From contig NC_088302.1 of NCBI RefSeq assembly GCF_032854445.1, positions 8,305,338-8,369,337 on the forward strand: a DNA stretch of 64,000 bases. Reading direction: 5' to 3'. The position numbers and the translations under genes were made by a program. The notes under the pieces were generated by a model, which did no database searches, was not told where the DNA came from, and saw only the letters and a list, made by a program, of their open reading frames with translations. Shown in pieces: positions 36,712-48,500 of the stretch. Positions within the stretch are counted from its first letter, which is position 1; every line of letters begins with the position of its first letter. Source of the stretch: Liolophura sinensis. Taxonomy: Eukaryota; Mollusca; Polyplacophora; Chitonida; Chitonidae.

Positions 36712-37989
36712 GGAAAAGCAATATTAAGATATGGTGAAAAACTAAAGGGAAAACTTTCTAATCCCAATTTAGATACCAAGTCTTATTGGTCTATAATGAA
36801 ATCTCTGCTGGGTTCAAAAGCGAAACCACCTGTCCCTACTTTAATCGTTAACGATAAAAATGTATCAAGTGATACTGAGAAAGCTAATGAGTTCGTTAGA
36901 TTTTTTGCAACCTATTCAACTCTTCCGTCAGTAATACCAGTTTTACCTCCATTCACCTATTATACTGCTGCACGCCTTAATTGAATACAAACAAGTGAAA
37001 GGGAAGTAGCTGATTTTCTGTCCAAACTAAATATTAAGAAAGCTCCTGGTGCTGATGGAATTAGTAATTTCATGCTCAAAAATACATCGGAAAATATACC
37101 ACCTTACCTCACTAAGCTATTTAATTTCTCACTTCAGTCAGGAGTTTTTCCATCAGCTTGGAAACTATCTAGAGTATACCCTTTCTTTAAAAAGAGAGAC
37201 AGACATGATATGTCAAGTTACAGATCAGTTCCTCTACAGCCCTCTCTCTCTAAAGTCTTAGAAAAAATAATATATAAGCACTTGTACGAATATTGTATTA
37301 ACCATAACCTTCTAATATCGAATAATTCTGGATTTAAACATGGCGACTCGACAATATGTCAGTTAACTAAAATTGTACACGATGTATACCGAAGTCTTGA
37401 TAACGGTAATGATACGTGTTTAGTTTTCCTAGATGTAAGCAAGGCTTTTGATAAAGTATGGCATGAGGGTCTTTTGTTTAAATTGAGACAGTTGTGTGTT
37501 GGGGACCCATTACTGACATGGATTAAGAATTGTTTATCTGATAGAAAAATTAAAGTTTGTTTAAACGCAGTAGATTCAGACATATATTCTATTCAAAGCG
37601 GAGTTTCACAATGCTCCGTTTTAGGACCGCTTCTTTTCCTAATTTTTGTAAATGACATAAATGTGAACATTGAATGTAATATCATTATTTTTGCAGATGA
37701 TACATTTTTGTCCGAAGAGATGACTGAGTTTCTTACATCTGAAAATAAAATAAATCGAGATCCAGGTCGCTTGTCTCAATGGGCCAAACAGTGGTTGATA
37801 ACATTCAATGCACAGAAAACTGTATACTTACTTGTTTCCTTAAAAAAGAACCCGATGTACCCAAAACTGTATTTAGATGGTATTGAAGTGAAGAGTGTTC
37901 AGTACCATAAACACCTTGGTATCATTCTACAGCACGATGGTAAATGGGACGAACATATAAGATCACTCATAAATAAGTGTTATAAATAA
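36712..37989 (+). pseudogene. LINE reverse transcriptase, interrupted
   Basis: One frame runs from a pre-RT segment (KLSNPNLDTKSYWSIMKSL near 36,750) through a single TGA at 36,982-36,984 to the RT core at 37,072-37,989. Visible RT signatures are KAPGADGI near 37,040, LDVSKAFDKVWH near 37,430, a GVSQCSVLGPLLF motif near 37,605 and FADD at about 37,690. The two Asp of FADD should be catalytic. The SQCS block has Cys where the family normally has Gly (QGS). After 37,989 a stop follows in a short TATAAGTATTATAAATA duplication, probably a slippage that destroyed the frame. The endonuclease is missing. The element once copied its RNA by target-primed reverse transcription and cannot now. I am sure of RT identity, less so of clade. 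Confidence 0.93.
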
Positions 37990-38940
37990 GTATTATAAGT
38001 ATTATAAATAGAGTGAAGAGGATATTAACAACGAAGTGTTTAATAACTTTATACATTAGTCTCATTAGACCTACAATGGCGACATATTATATGATAACTG
38101 TAGTATTGCGCTTTCCCCAAAACTGGAAAAATGTTCAACGGCGCGCGGCTTTGCTTTGGACATAGTGGAATGCGTCGTACATCAGATAAAGCTCTGCTGA
38201 GTGAACTCAATTGGACACCATTATATGTTCGGCGTAGACAACATAGGATTCTGCTATTTTTTAAAATTGTAAATGGACTTTCCCCGCCTTACCTATAGTC
38301 CCTATTATCAAGACGATTAACAGAGTATAATACATATAACTTAAGGTATAATGAATATTTAAGTATATTGATGCCGCCTCAGTATATATAAATCTTCCTT
38401 CTTCCCGAAAACAACTAAGGACTGGAATAATTTACATAAACATATTCGCCATTCTTCAACGAAAGAACTTCAAAAATTTCTATCTCCATCAATTATTACT
38501 ACGTCTAGTGATTTAATATCGTCATATAATGACTTTAGCAACTTTTCATCTGTCCAGCACTGCAGAATGAGAATGGGATTCAGCGCTCTTCGGGCAGACC
38601 TTTTTAAGTATAATATTATCGAAGATACTACTTGCCATTACTGTAATGATATATGTGAAGATACCTTTCATTATTTTTTTATTTGCTCTCAATTTGTCAC
38701 CCATAGGAAGCGCATGCTACATACTCTCACACAAATTATTTCACCCGGTGTAAATTATTCTGTTTTTATTCCACAATGTTCACGATATATATGTAATATA
38801 CTTTTGTTTGGCTCTAAAGATCTAAATTACGAAGATAATAAACTTGTTTTTCAATGTGTGCATAAATGTATCAATGATACAGAAAGATTTTATGACCATG
38901 CTAATGGTAATAACGATGTTAACATTGTAAATAATAATTA
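37990..38940 (+). pseudogene. LINE ORF C-terminal region, degraded
   Basis: Translated pieces in shifting frames recall the end of LINE proteins. These are a LYISLIRPT segment near 38,050, a connector with LLSELNWTPLYVRRRQHR and VNGLSPPYL at about 38,190-38,300, and a last frame at 38,567-38,941 of 124 residues. The last frame contains CHYCND and HYFFIC, a CX2C...HX4C zinc-knuckle-like pattern. Several stops and frame changes lie between 38,300 and 38,560. The 124-residue piece has an ATG only by chance; it is the tail of the LINE protein, not a separate gene. Confidence 0.85.
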
Positions 38941-39097
38941 ATTTTAACTTATATCTGAAATATTTATTCTCATATTTATATGTATGTACTTCGTTAATTA
39001 TTATGTTGTTAATTGTTGCTTTGAGGAGATCTCCGTAGTAGCCATTAGGCTGTGAGAAATCCTCGTAAAATAAATAAAGAGTTAAATTAAAAATTAG

Positions 39098-39265
39098 TTA
39101 GGAGAAACCGAACAACATCCTTTGTCACGGATGAGTGAAACCGGGAAACATCCTGTACCATGGATGGAAGAAACCGGACAAAATTCTGTTCATCGGTGGG
39201 AGAAACTGTGCGATATTCTTTGTCTTGGGTTGGAGAACCCCGAAACTCAGGAAGTATAAAATAAC
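39098..39265 (+). repeat. 33-bp minisatellite, copy Q right part
   Basis: Four to five degenerate units (GGAGAAACCGAACAACATCC, GAAACCGGGAAACATCC, GAAGAAACCGGAC and others) continuing the block interrupted at about 36,605. Confidence 0.78.
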
Positions 39266-40225
39266 CTGACATACATATAGTCTTTACCAGCAACACTGAC
39301 CCAAAGTTTACGAAACACTGCAAAGTTGTACTGCACAGCGTCAAATGATTTCTAGGTAGCACTGGTGGTTTATTTGGGCACAAGCCAAAAACGAGATTAC
39401 GTGGTAATACGCTGGTTTTAACAAAACTGAGATCGCTTTAAGATCGAGCTGCCCAGGTGTGTTCGGTTAGCCTGGCTTAAGCCACTTACATGTATTTATA
39501 GGTTAATGTTTCATCGGGATTAACCCTATTTCAGTAGGAATCTAAGGGAAGGTATTAAGGGATTTTTTTTGGAAAACAGGACGACAGACTCATCATTAAC
39601 TTTGAGGTTTCTAACACAGAGGTACTAGGAATTATTAATTCACCTTGTTAAATCTCGTTTTAAGCCTTCACTGACCAGTGACGCGCTAAGAGATTCAGGG
39701 CACATTGAAGATAAATCTCCAAATACAGAAATCAAACAGTTCTACTTAAGACGACCGAATAATTACAAAGGCATTCTGGCCTAACTTCCTCGGTAATTGC
39801 AAGAATTTATACTTGTCCCTGCTAATCTCCTTGGCGGAGGACGGTAGCAGGGATTACTAGATGCGATATCCTTGTGAAATTGCGTTAAGTTGTCCATCTT
39901 TCTCTGAAAACGTAAAATTTGGGTCACATAATCAGATTATCACACATTTTTCCCTCAAATACGAACCGATCCTGCAAAGCAAAACTGTCCTTTTTATGGT
40001 TTTTAATCTTGCTGGCGTCTCATAAAACACGACTACTATGAAAACAAGGTTAATATCTGTGTCCCAATGTCAATATATCAAAACAGCGAGTGGATTGTGG
40101 ACATTTTGTGACAAATTATAACATACTCTATAAAGTCCCATGCAACCAACGTGGTTTGTTAGGAGGCATACTGCAGATTTAACCCAAATCAAACTGCTTT
40201 CCTTCGAAGAATCACTTGTTTACCT

Positions 40226-40345
40226 AACTGAGGTAAATTGACCAGAAGCCCTACCTCGCCGGTTAACGCAGGTTTGCCAGCTGTCACACTATCGTTGCTA
40301 CTCTGGTATTACTTTATATGCTGTATGTCTATAACATATTATTGT
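40226..40345 (+). repeat. Dispersed repeat family R, plus strand
   Basis: GCCGGTTAACGCAGGTTTGC, CAGCTGTCACACTATCG and TGCTACTCTGGTATTAC match 57,888-57,960 and, reversed, 47,744-47,800. Confidence 0.65.
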
Positions 40346-40547
40346 TCATCGATTAACTGCGGCAACCAAATCTGTGTGCTGGCATACGAATATTTTGGTT
40401 GCTATGTGAGTATATAACAAACTTGACACTTGTGTCGAAACACAAGTACTTTTCAGCCATTAGGTTTATCGAAACTGAGCTGATCGAATGAAAACACATA
40501 GTGCAATTTGTGGAATGCTAGGGTTCACGTCGTATTTGGCGGCATGA

Positions 40548-40625
40548 ACTCGCCCTGCCTCACCAAGACAAGGAAATGTATAGACACCTAATGACTCCTC
40601 GCCGTCATTTCAATGGAAAATTTTT
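40548..40625 (+). mobile_element. 3' fragment of the second SINE family
   Basis: CTGCCTCACCAAGACAAGG and CACCTAATGACTCCTCGCCG match the ends of the elements at 52,835 and 61,800. The head and body are missing. Confidence 0.6.
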
Positions 40626-41424
40626 AAGTACAACGTGTATAATACTGATAGCAGCTTTTCTATCAGACAGTCTCTGAGACTAATGGCCTACACATTTATT
40701 CCATCGTAGGGAAGTAAAACATTAACATTAAAATCCATCTATTTCTGATAGACAGCTTGCTTTCATGCTCTGGTTCATTTCCGGAAAAGTTCCTGGATAG
40801 ACCGGAAGTATACATTTTTACTTGTTCCTGACCAATTGGCTCCTGCGATATATGGTCTCTGGGACGTAAGCTTTAGCTTGGATCTCTTCCAGTTAACATT
40901 TGTAGAGACAAACAGGTTAGCTGACTGGAAGTAGTACGTCTGGCCCACGATAAGATTGAACTACAATAACGATACCAGAACTACAAGCCCATGGAATCTA
41001 ATGGAATGGTGTCTCTTAGGAATGTTACACGTATAGAAGACCTTTGCAAGCCATTGCAAAACAGTTGCTAAACAAGTATTATTGAAACATTTAGACATTA
41101 TCTAATTTCGAAACGCCCATATCGCTTCTGCCTATAGAATCCATATGTTCCTTTCCTAGATAAGATAATCTCGAGATGCTTTCTTACGTCAGATCTTGAG
41201 AAAATTTCTTCTCCTCTCAACTGATACAGGAACTTTGTTCGAATATAAAACAAAAGTTATAACCGTAGTGATTGATCAGAAAGGTCAAAAAAAGATTACC
41301 TAAAATCTGTATAATCTGTTTTTATTTATTTTCTATTCTTTTTTCTTCAAATATCATTGAGATATACTTACTGACATATTAGCTGATTTGGTATGATCCT
41401 CCATTTAAAGTATAACTTGTATGA

Positions 41425-41595
41425 CACATCTTCTGTCATGGGGGGCGGGAAACAAGATACCATCATGTGTCATGAGTGGGTAAAACCGGTCACCATCATG
41501 TGTCAAGAGTGGGAAAAACCGGACACCATCGTGTGTCATGAGTGGGGAAAACCGGACACCATCACATGTCATGAGTGGAGAAAAACCGGAGAGCC
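41425..41595 (+). repeat. 33-bp minisatellite, copy R, five units
   Basis: Regular units TGTCATGAGTGGGGAAAACC plus GGACACCATCATG. The length is a multiple of three and the units contain no stop, so an 11-residue repeat (CHEWGKPDTI-type) reads open through 41,393-41,626. Copies P and Q do not keep the frame. Confidence 0.9.
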
Positions 41596-41635
41596 CGGGT
41601 ATAAAATAGAAAAGACTGCAAGGTAGAAAGTAAAT

Positions 41636-41800
41636 CAGAGCAGAGTTGACAATGTGATGGTTGGTAAATGGCGACCGTGTAAGCAGTGAAATCCGATCTC
41701 GTCAATTTACGTCATTGATGGTTTGTTTTAACTCTGCATGTAAATGACTCAAACAGTGTCATCTTACACCGTCCTTGCATCATGGCGGAGTCGGAGAGGA
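41636..41800 (-). repeat. Dispersed repeat family R, minus strand
   Basis: AGTTGACAATGTGATGGTTGG, GTGAAATCCGATCTCGTC and GTAAATGACTCAAACAG line up with 47,744-47,880 in the same reading direction. Confidence 0.65.
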
Positions 41801-43676
41801 TTCGGTTCAAATGCTGTAATGTTCATTGTGCAATTTTTTACTGGTCAAATCTCATGTTTCGTAAAGTCGCCTGAAACGCAGATATTTTATAATGGCAAGA
41901 GTGGTAAGAAGTCGACGGCACAAGTTGGTATTACACAGCACTAAAGTACTTCTGTACTTCTTCGGTACCACCGATGGTTGACTTGGGCACAGATCGAAAA
42001 TAACACTTCAGCGTGAAACCTTGGTCGTAACAAAACTGAATGCACTTTAAGATCGAGCTCTCTGGATGAGTTCGGTTAAGCCGCTTACATATAGGTATAG
42101 GTTAATTGTTTCTGCTAATCGGCTTAGTGACTAGGACAACAATGTTTCAAGGCGATTGTGCCAGGCGGGACTATCCCTGTGGATTAGCACAGTTTACTTT
42201 CCTTGAAGACAGAGAGGAGAGGTGAGATCAGGTGTTTTACGAGAGGCTTATCCGTCGATTTAAGCCAATCTTACAAGGCTTCGACGATAATTGCTTAGCA
42301 CTGTTGTTGTGTCTACAAGGTTTTGTCACAATCGCTCTTACTAAAAAAGTGACGTAGTAAAATTGTTCATTTTGTTGTTTTTAATCATGGAAAAACGACA
42401 ATTGTGAAAACTAGGGTAATGTTCATATACCCGATATTAATCTTAACTGCGAGTCGATAGAAAAAGGTTTTTGACAGATTATAGTCTGACACTGTCAAAT
42501 CTCACACAACTCATGTTGTTTGTTGGAGCCATGCTTTCTTAAAATATATTACTTTCACCTATATCTGATGTTTGCATGTCAAATAATCCCGCCCATCTAT
42601 TCCCGGATGTAACACATGTAAACCACTGATCATATCAACCCACAAACAATGCATGTTGTTTTAACTGTCTAACTGTAGGTTATTATGAATGCTGGTAACA
42701 TGACACTGGAAGCTTTAACTTCGCAACTTCTGTTGTTTGCTATGTAGGAGTTAGATTGAAATGAATGGAGACATTTGAAGAGGATTTAATATTGAAATGA
42801 TGAACATGAAGGTATTTACAAGAATTGCCATCAAATAGTTTATACTTAAGAAGAATCACTGGAGGCTGACCGACATTTGGCATAAAATTCCCGTGCAGTC
42901 TACATCTTCATACTCCAACAAATTCAAAAACTTTCGTTTGTAAAAGAGCGTGGGTAGATCTTTGAAATTGTGAAAGTCAAGACGGCGACAGGTACCCATT
43001 GTATCAACAGGAGGAAATAATCACATGAAATACAAAGCGGATGACGGATCCCCACAAAAGCTTCTCTTGTGAGCCTTACCTTTTCCCCACCAATCTCGGT
43101 CAAGTATTTTGGAAAGCATAAGTAAATCTAAGTCAGTCGTCTTAGACTTCTGTTATTCTGCGGGCGTTTTGTTTAGGAATATCACGTGATGTCTGAATAC
43201 TTTGGTTAAAATGTTGGATAACACAGTGTTAATTACAGGGATCTAAAGCTGGATAGAAAAAATCGGAGAGAGAGAAATAGACCGTAAATACTGGTAAATA
43301 AAATATGTATGTACGAATGTCTGTCAGATCGCACGATTCCTAACGACAAAATATTGGAATGGTGAATTGTTACAAACGATAATTCATCTGTTTGATAAAT
43401 TGGCGTATAGCGTTTCTGGTCTTAGCGTTTCTTTTTCGCTCCTGGTACCTCCCACTTGACTGTCAGTTGTACGGCACCACGAGTAGATAGCACCCAACAA
43501 CATCGGTTACAAATATTTTATCTTGTCAATAACTGATATGCAGATCTGCTCGAGTACAAACCCATTCTGGGCACATCGACATCTTTAAGTGGAGCAATTA
43601 TTACAGTTCGCGGTGACCGACGAATGCATAGCATTTGGCGTAATTCTAGAGCGCTGACCTCTAATACTTTGTAATT

Positions 43677-43775
43677 AACATCCCTGCATTTGTTTACCTA
43701 ATTCTGCTGAAGTCATGGTGCTAGGGGTTATGTAAATGGGAGCTATTTGACCAGTTAGAATAAAGCCTTATTTGG
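43677..43775 (+). repeat. Dispersed repeat family R, plus strand, inner part
   Basis: ACCTAATTCTGCTGAAGTCA, TGGTGCTAGGGGTTATG and ACCAGTTAGAATAAAGCC match 58,118-58,205. Confidence 0.65.
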
Positions 43776-44099
43776 ACCTTACTTCACGGTTTATGTCTGG
43801 CCATTTGCCAAGTCGTCGTGGCTGTAGTTTTGCTCTCTCTGCTGTAGTCTGTGGTTTGTTTGCATTTACTATCTTCCCAAACTTGAACACCGACATTACC
43901 GTAAGATGTGACCCCTCACATAAGACATCCATGTATCGAATCCCGTCCCAGATAATTTATCAGTGTCGAATTTACATCCGTGTATGAAAGTAAACAAAAG
44001 AATTTTGGATATTCTGTATGTTTAGTGGAAGCCGGTTGCGGCCACTCCCATTTTCTTACCTGCAACCTTTCTAATATATTGTAAAAAACAAAAATACTC

Positions 44100-44560
44100 A
44101 AAAGAGTGCAAGGTGAACACACGAATGGGCGAAAAGGCGAAACTGCAAAGGCCGAAAATACGAGGCAAAACTAAGAAAATGCGAAGCGAAAACCCGAAAA
44201 TGCGAAATTTGTGTACCTTCGCACTTTCGGGTTTTCGATTCGTACTTTAGGGTTATTGCATCGTACTTTCGACGTTTTCCCAAATAGATAATGTGAAGAT
44301 AACTTCCCCTTTTTCAAAAGGTCGAAAACGCGAAAACCTGAAAAGGCAAAGATCGAAAACACGACAGGGCGAATGTCTTAAAACTGCAAAAATTGAAAAC
44401 ACAAAGAGTGCTAGGCGAAAGTAAGAAAACCCGAAATTGTCGCTTCGTTCTTTCTGGTTATTGTCTCCCACTTTCGATCTTTTCCATAGTAAAAAATGCG
44501 AAGTTAACTTCGCTCCTTCGCTAAAGCTCGAAAAGGCGATGGTCACAAACTTCACGTCTT
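44100..44560. repeat. Purine/pyrimidine-skewed hairpin repeat, two diverged units
   Basis: Stretches rich in GCGAAA and CGAAAACCCGAAA alternate with their complements. A strong inverted repeat pairs 44,181-44,203 with 44,220-44,242 (about 21 of 23 positions) around a loop of about 15 bases. A weaker second version of the same order lies at 44,400-44,560. The minus-strand 126-codon frame over it is rich in Phe and Ser because of the TTTC runs and looks non-coding. Confidence 0.75.
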
Positions 44561-44574
44561 CGTCTTTTAATTTC

Positions 44575-44627
44575 AGCTGTTTCCAACACACTCGAACTTC
44601 CAGTTTGAGTGTGTTGGAAGCGTGCTG
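44575..44627. other. Near-perfect hairpin
   Basis: TTCCAACACACTCGAAC at 44,581 faces GTTTGAGTGTGTTGGAA ending at 44,619, with a 5-base loop. Beyond a small bulge, CAGC and GCTG extend the stem. It could be a transposon end, part of the skewed repeat next door, or a small-RNA hairpin. The loop is short for a typical microRNA precursor. Confidence 0.6.
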
Positions 44628-44699
44628 CATCAAGCTAACACACCCTTCTTTCTGTTTTTATTCTTGTACAAAAGACTGAAATTAAAATGATAGATTTGG

Positions 44700-47360
44700 T
44701 GAAATTGTTTTTGAAAACTTACTTATCAATTTCTTGCAAATCCGATAATAAATGCTTTAGGGTGACATATAAACAGAAGAAATCATCATGATTGTAATCC
44801 ATATTCCATCGTGGTGAGTAAAATTAACCCAAAAACCAATCAACTCCTGTTTCCTTTGTTATTAGACTTTTCCATCGGATAATCAAATTGCCCCAGAAAT
44901 AATCACCAAACGTCTATCTATCAAACTCTGAGGCTGAGCTATTGTATAACGCATTCCTCAGTTGGCTTCCCTGCAGATACTAATACTGTTATATATCAAT
45001 TTTCTGATACAACAGGCATCAGCATCATGTCTCACATACACAGAATAATGCTTATAGGCTAAAGAACCGTAATAAAGCTAAATGTTCAGTGATCAATTGC
45101 GACACTTGAGACTGTTGGTCATTACAGCAAGAACAGCTGCATTTGTGTGACATGATGGAGAAAACATGAAAATTACATAAAGTTCAGACTAAAGAGTGCG
45201 AAAAGTGTCCACTAGTAAGCAAACAACTGGAAATTGAAGTAACTGTTTCTCTTCGCCTCTTTTATCTTGAATGACAAGCTGAATTTTGTTTTTAGCTCTA
45301 TAATCTTTTGCAGCGCCGCTTATTATACATGCAGGTGAGGTTTCCTTCAAGCGAAATCAAGTGTTTAAATATGTAGTGTATTTTTCGGACCGACTAAGAG
45401 TTTGCAACTTCACATTCCATGCCAAATGTATTTGAGGTTCACTTAAATGCACTATGGTCCATAACTCAAAAATTTCAATTATTCAAAATAACAACAACAA
45501 TAAAAAAAACTCAGTAAAAATTAAGGCAGTTTTGGATGAAGTTTCCAATGGTCTTCCACTAAAGCTTAATTATTTACTTATTTATGGGGGGTGTTATGTT
45601 TAAATGTACTGTCCTGGCGTCCGGTTAATGGGGATGATGCATGTTGATGAAAAGCGATATTGTGTCGACTCTCCCTTCCTTAATTGTTCCGTAAACATTT
45701 TTTGTGAAAAAACCCCAGCAGGTATTAAATACAAAACCGCAATTATAAAGCAGGCATGAAATGTAAAAATATCAAACATGCGTTAAAGCTTTTCACCTGT
45801 TTCCCTTTATTAAAGATTCTGACTAGGGAGTAGGGAATTTTAAGACAGATAAAACAAAACAGTGGCGTATTAATGTTAAGAGTATCTTTCATCTCATCTT
45901 TTGACTGAGATATGTTGAGCACAGCGCTGCTGGAGAATGCCTTTGGAAAATCAGACCTCAGGGGGAACAAATGGTCCCCTGCCATTCGTTACTGTTTGAA
46001 AGCCTATACGTTACACATGACGTTTCCTGAAAACGAAGGACACGGATCAGAATTAATACATGTCCACGGATTTTTCTGTCCATTGTTTTCTTTCCAGGAA
46101 TCACAGCGCTTTTAACGGAAACGCCGTCGTCGGGATCTTTCAGATGTTTGCTTCCGGCTTTGAATCTGTTGCTGACAACAAGACAAGGTAAATCGTAAGT
46201 CGACCACCTTTACAGGGAAGTCATGATTTGCATCAATTACCTCTGTGCGGGGCAAAAGTTGTTCATGCCCTACTTTTCTCAAAGTAAGTAATCGGCACAT
46301 TTTCGCATCGCTTAAACAACGACCTGTGTAATGTAACTCTGTCCACGACTGGCTAATTGATAAATGGCAAGTGCAAGTAAGTGCCCTATATTTATACATG
46401 TATAAACATGTATCTTGTTAAATTTAGCTATTAGCATATCAGCTGTCAACAAATATTAACATTTCGGGTCAGTAATCACAAGACCAATTTCTAAAACAAT
46501 TTCAACCCAGACAACCTGAGAACTAAGAAAGTATGTCAAGTAAGATGTTAAGATTTGTGGTAGTCGTGTGGTAGATATACATGTAGTTCGTGGACGATGG
46601 CAGGAACGGATTAGGTATCAAAGGAATGAAAATTAATCTTAGTCTCTGATTAAGCTGTAGTTGGTGCTAAAAGTAGGCTGATTCAAGCTATATTTGGGAG
46701 ACTCTTCAATTATGTATGTACCTCAGAGGTTTTATCATTATATTTATGAATATATTATGAGTCAGTTTATCCGTCCATGTAACAAATGTTAACCATAAAG
46801 AAATGTAATCTGCGATTCATGTCTCTCCCATAATTGGTGTCCACTCAAGCTGTTTGATCCACTTCCTACATCAGCATTAACGTTGTTTAGGTTTCCCTGT
46901 TGAACACACACTAAGTGATGTTTTTTCTTTTAATCTTTGATTTATTTGTATTTTTTACTTGTTTGATTAGGATTTTTATGCCTATTCAGTGGGATTTAAC
47001 CTCCTTGACAGGGGTTAAAAAGAGAAAATCACTTTCTTTTGTCAGGCGACGGACAAACATCCTGACGTAAGCCTGCAGACATTTGGGAGATGGATGAATA
47101 GAAATTCCAGAGTAGAGCCTTAGCCTTTAGGACACACGATAAGTGGCGTTTCAAACCGTGTCTTAGACAAGACTTTTGCAGAACTCTAGCTCTCACTGTT
47201 TGATAACGAATTACCAATGACATTCTTGGAGGATTTGCGCAGGCTAATGATTGTTGAAGATCAGGTTTCTTCCACAAATTTGGGTAATTGGGAAAGTTCA
47301 TCACCCACCTTTCATCTATACAACTGACCACCCCTGTTTAAGTCAAAAATATGATAGAAG
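44700..47360. other. No gene or named repeat seen
   Basis: The short frames here (45,743-45,985 minus, 46,112-46,399 minus, 47,029-47,331 minus) have no recognisable domain or signal. No tandem repeat or transposon end was recognised. Confidence 0.5.
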
Positions 47361-47365
47361 ATTAC

Positions 47366-48045
47366 AGTATAGAGAGAAGCAACGACAGTGTGATTGTTGA
47401 CAGGTGCACAGTATTTTGTTGGGGATGACGAGAACTGGACACTGTTCTGGACGTACCACTTCCTGTAAGCTTACCTCAGTTAGGTTTGTATTCTAACTGA
47501 TCATGAATATGCTTATGAAAAAGCAGCTTATACACCCTCTAGCACAATTGCTAGAAAGATATGTAAAAATACAGCAATGTTAATTGTAATTTATCACACG
47601 TCCTGGTCCAAAATTACTCAGATGTGTTGTCATCATATTTAACTTCGTTCGAATGATCAGTGTACACGCAGAATCCTGGTTATTACAGGAAACTAGTATG
47701 AATATTATTAAAGACGCACAGCATAGACAGTAAAACCAGAGCAGCCACGACAGTGTGATAGCTGGCAAATGGTCTCACGCAACCGGTGAAATCCGGCCTC
47801 TTTTCAATTTACCTAAGTCAAGGTGATATTCTAACTGTTTACGTAAATGCATAAATAATAGCAATTTACACGCCCCCTAGCTCCATGGCTTTCGCAGAAT
47901 TAGGTAAAAATGAATTGATGTTAACTGCAATTTATTTGACGTCACTGGTCTAGAATTACAACTACAACAAAGAGAGGGCAAATCTAGAGCAGTGACGAGA
48001 ATGTGATAGTTCGCAAATGGTCACACGAGTGCGGTGTTACACAGC
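47366..48045 (-). repeat. Dispersed repeat family R, three copies in a row
   Basis: CGACAGTGTGATtype starts recur at 47,380, 47,748 and 47,990, each followed by a (T/A)GCTGGCAAATGGTC-like block. The middle copy is longest and includes GTGAAATCCGGCC, GTTTACGTAAATGC, CCCCCTAGCTCCATGGC and CAGAATTAGGTAAA. Reverse-complement copies at 57,870-58,330 carry the same order. Confidence 0.7.
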
Positions 48046-48289
48046 AATCATTTAAATGAACTGAGATGACGAGAAATAATATAGACTTAGTTATATCGGA
48101 AGAGGGGAAGAAACCGACCTAAATGACCATAGCCATTTTTTACCGAGGTACTTGGCAACCCTATAAAACAGCTTTTACCCTTAAATTCACGCGAGGCCAT
48201 TAGATAAGCCATGCTAGAGAAACATGTGATTAAATAAAGTTGATAATATGACCGCACATTCGAAAGCTTATTGTGAAGTCACAAAAGTA

Positions 48290-48500
48290 AGGTACGCCTT
48301 GCATTGTTTATTGTGATTAAATGTGATAACAACACAGCATTTTAGTAATTCTGGACCAGTAATGTGTAATATTTTGCAAATATTACCACTGCAGTTTTTT
48401 ACCTAATTCTGCTTAACGCATTTTACCTTTCTGGCATATACATGAACCAGACCTCACTGGAAATGCCTGTGACGATCTCCTAAGGAACACACTGTCGTCT
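48290..48500 (+). repeat. Dispersed repeat family R, plus strand, partial
   Basis: AAATGTGATAACAACACAGC, GGACCAGTAATG and ACCTAATTCTGCTTAACGC follow the order of 58,050-58,140. Because it faces the copies just to its left, the 47.4-48.5 kb block forms a loose inverted repeat. Confidence 0.65.

Larger units (their letters stand above)
36605..39090 (+). mobile_element. 5'-truncated non-LTR retrotransposon (LINE)
   Basis: The element starts abruptly without an endonuclease domain and carries pre-RT, reverse transcriptase, connector and C-terminal CCHC-like regions. It ends in AAATAAATAAAG at about 39,068-39,080. The flanking 33-bp minisatellite of array 2 continues on both sides, which shows that it landed inside copy Q. 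The 5' truncation fits target-primed reverse transcription. Its clade (Jockey/CR1-like by style of the RT and terminal zinc-knuckle) is a guess. Confidence 0.88.
35650..40380 (+). repeat. Array 2, copy Q (contains a LINE)
   Basis: Matches P and R at 35,745-35,790 (GATTTGTGGAATGCTAG), 35,950-36,430, 36,530-36,600 and 39,100-39,260 (33-bp minisatellite split by the LINE), 39,420-39,870 and 39,990-40,170. Without the LINE the copy would be about 2.3 kb. The segment equivalent to P 34,370-35,180 is absent. Confidence 0.72.
40380..43780 (+). repeat. Array 2, copy R
   Basis: Matches to the other copies are at 40,500-40,525, 40,640-41,050, 41,425-41,595 (33-bp minisatellite), 41,960-42,130, 42,365-42,530 and 42,975-43,620. 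Divergence from P and Q is high, with frequent indels, so array 2 is clearly older than the A/B duplication of array 1. Confidence 0.7.

Noticed and set aside
44253-44633. 126-codon minus-strand frame
   Set aside because: Composition (Phe, Ser, Arg) follows from TTTCGC-rich foldback sequence, and no domain is seen.
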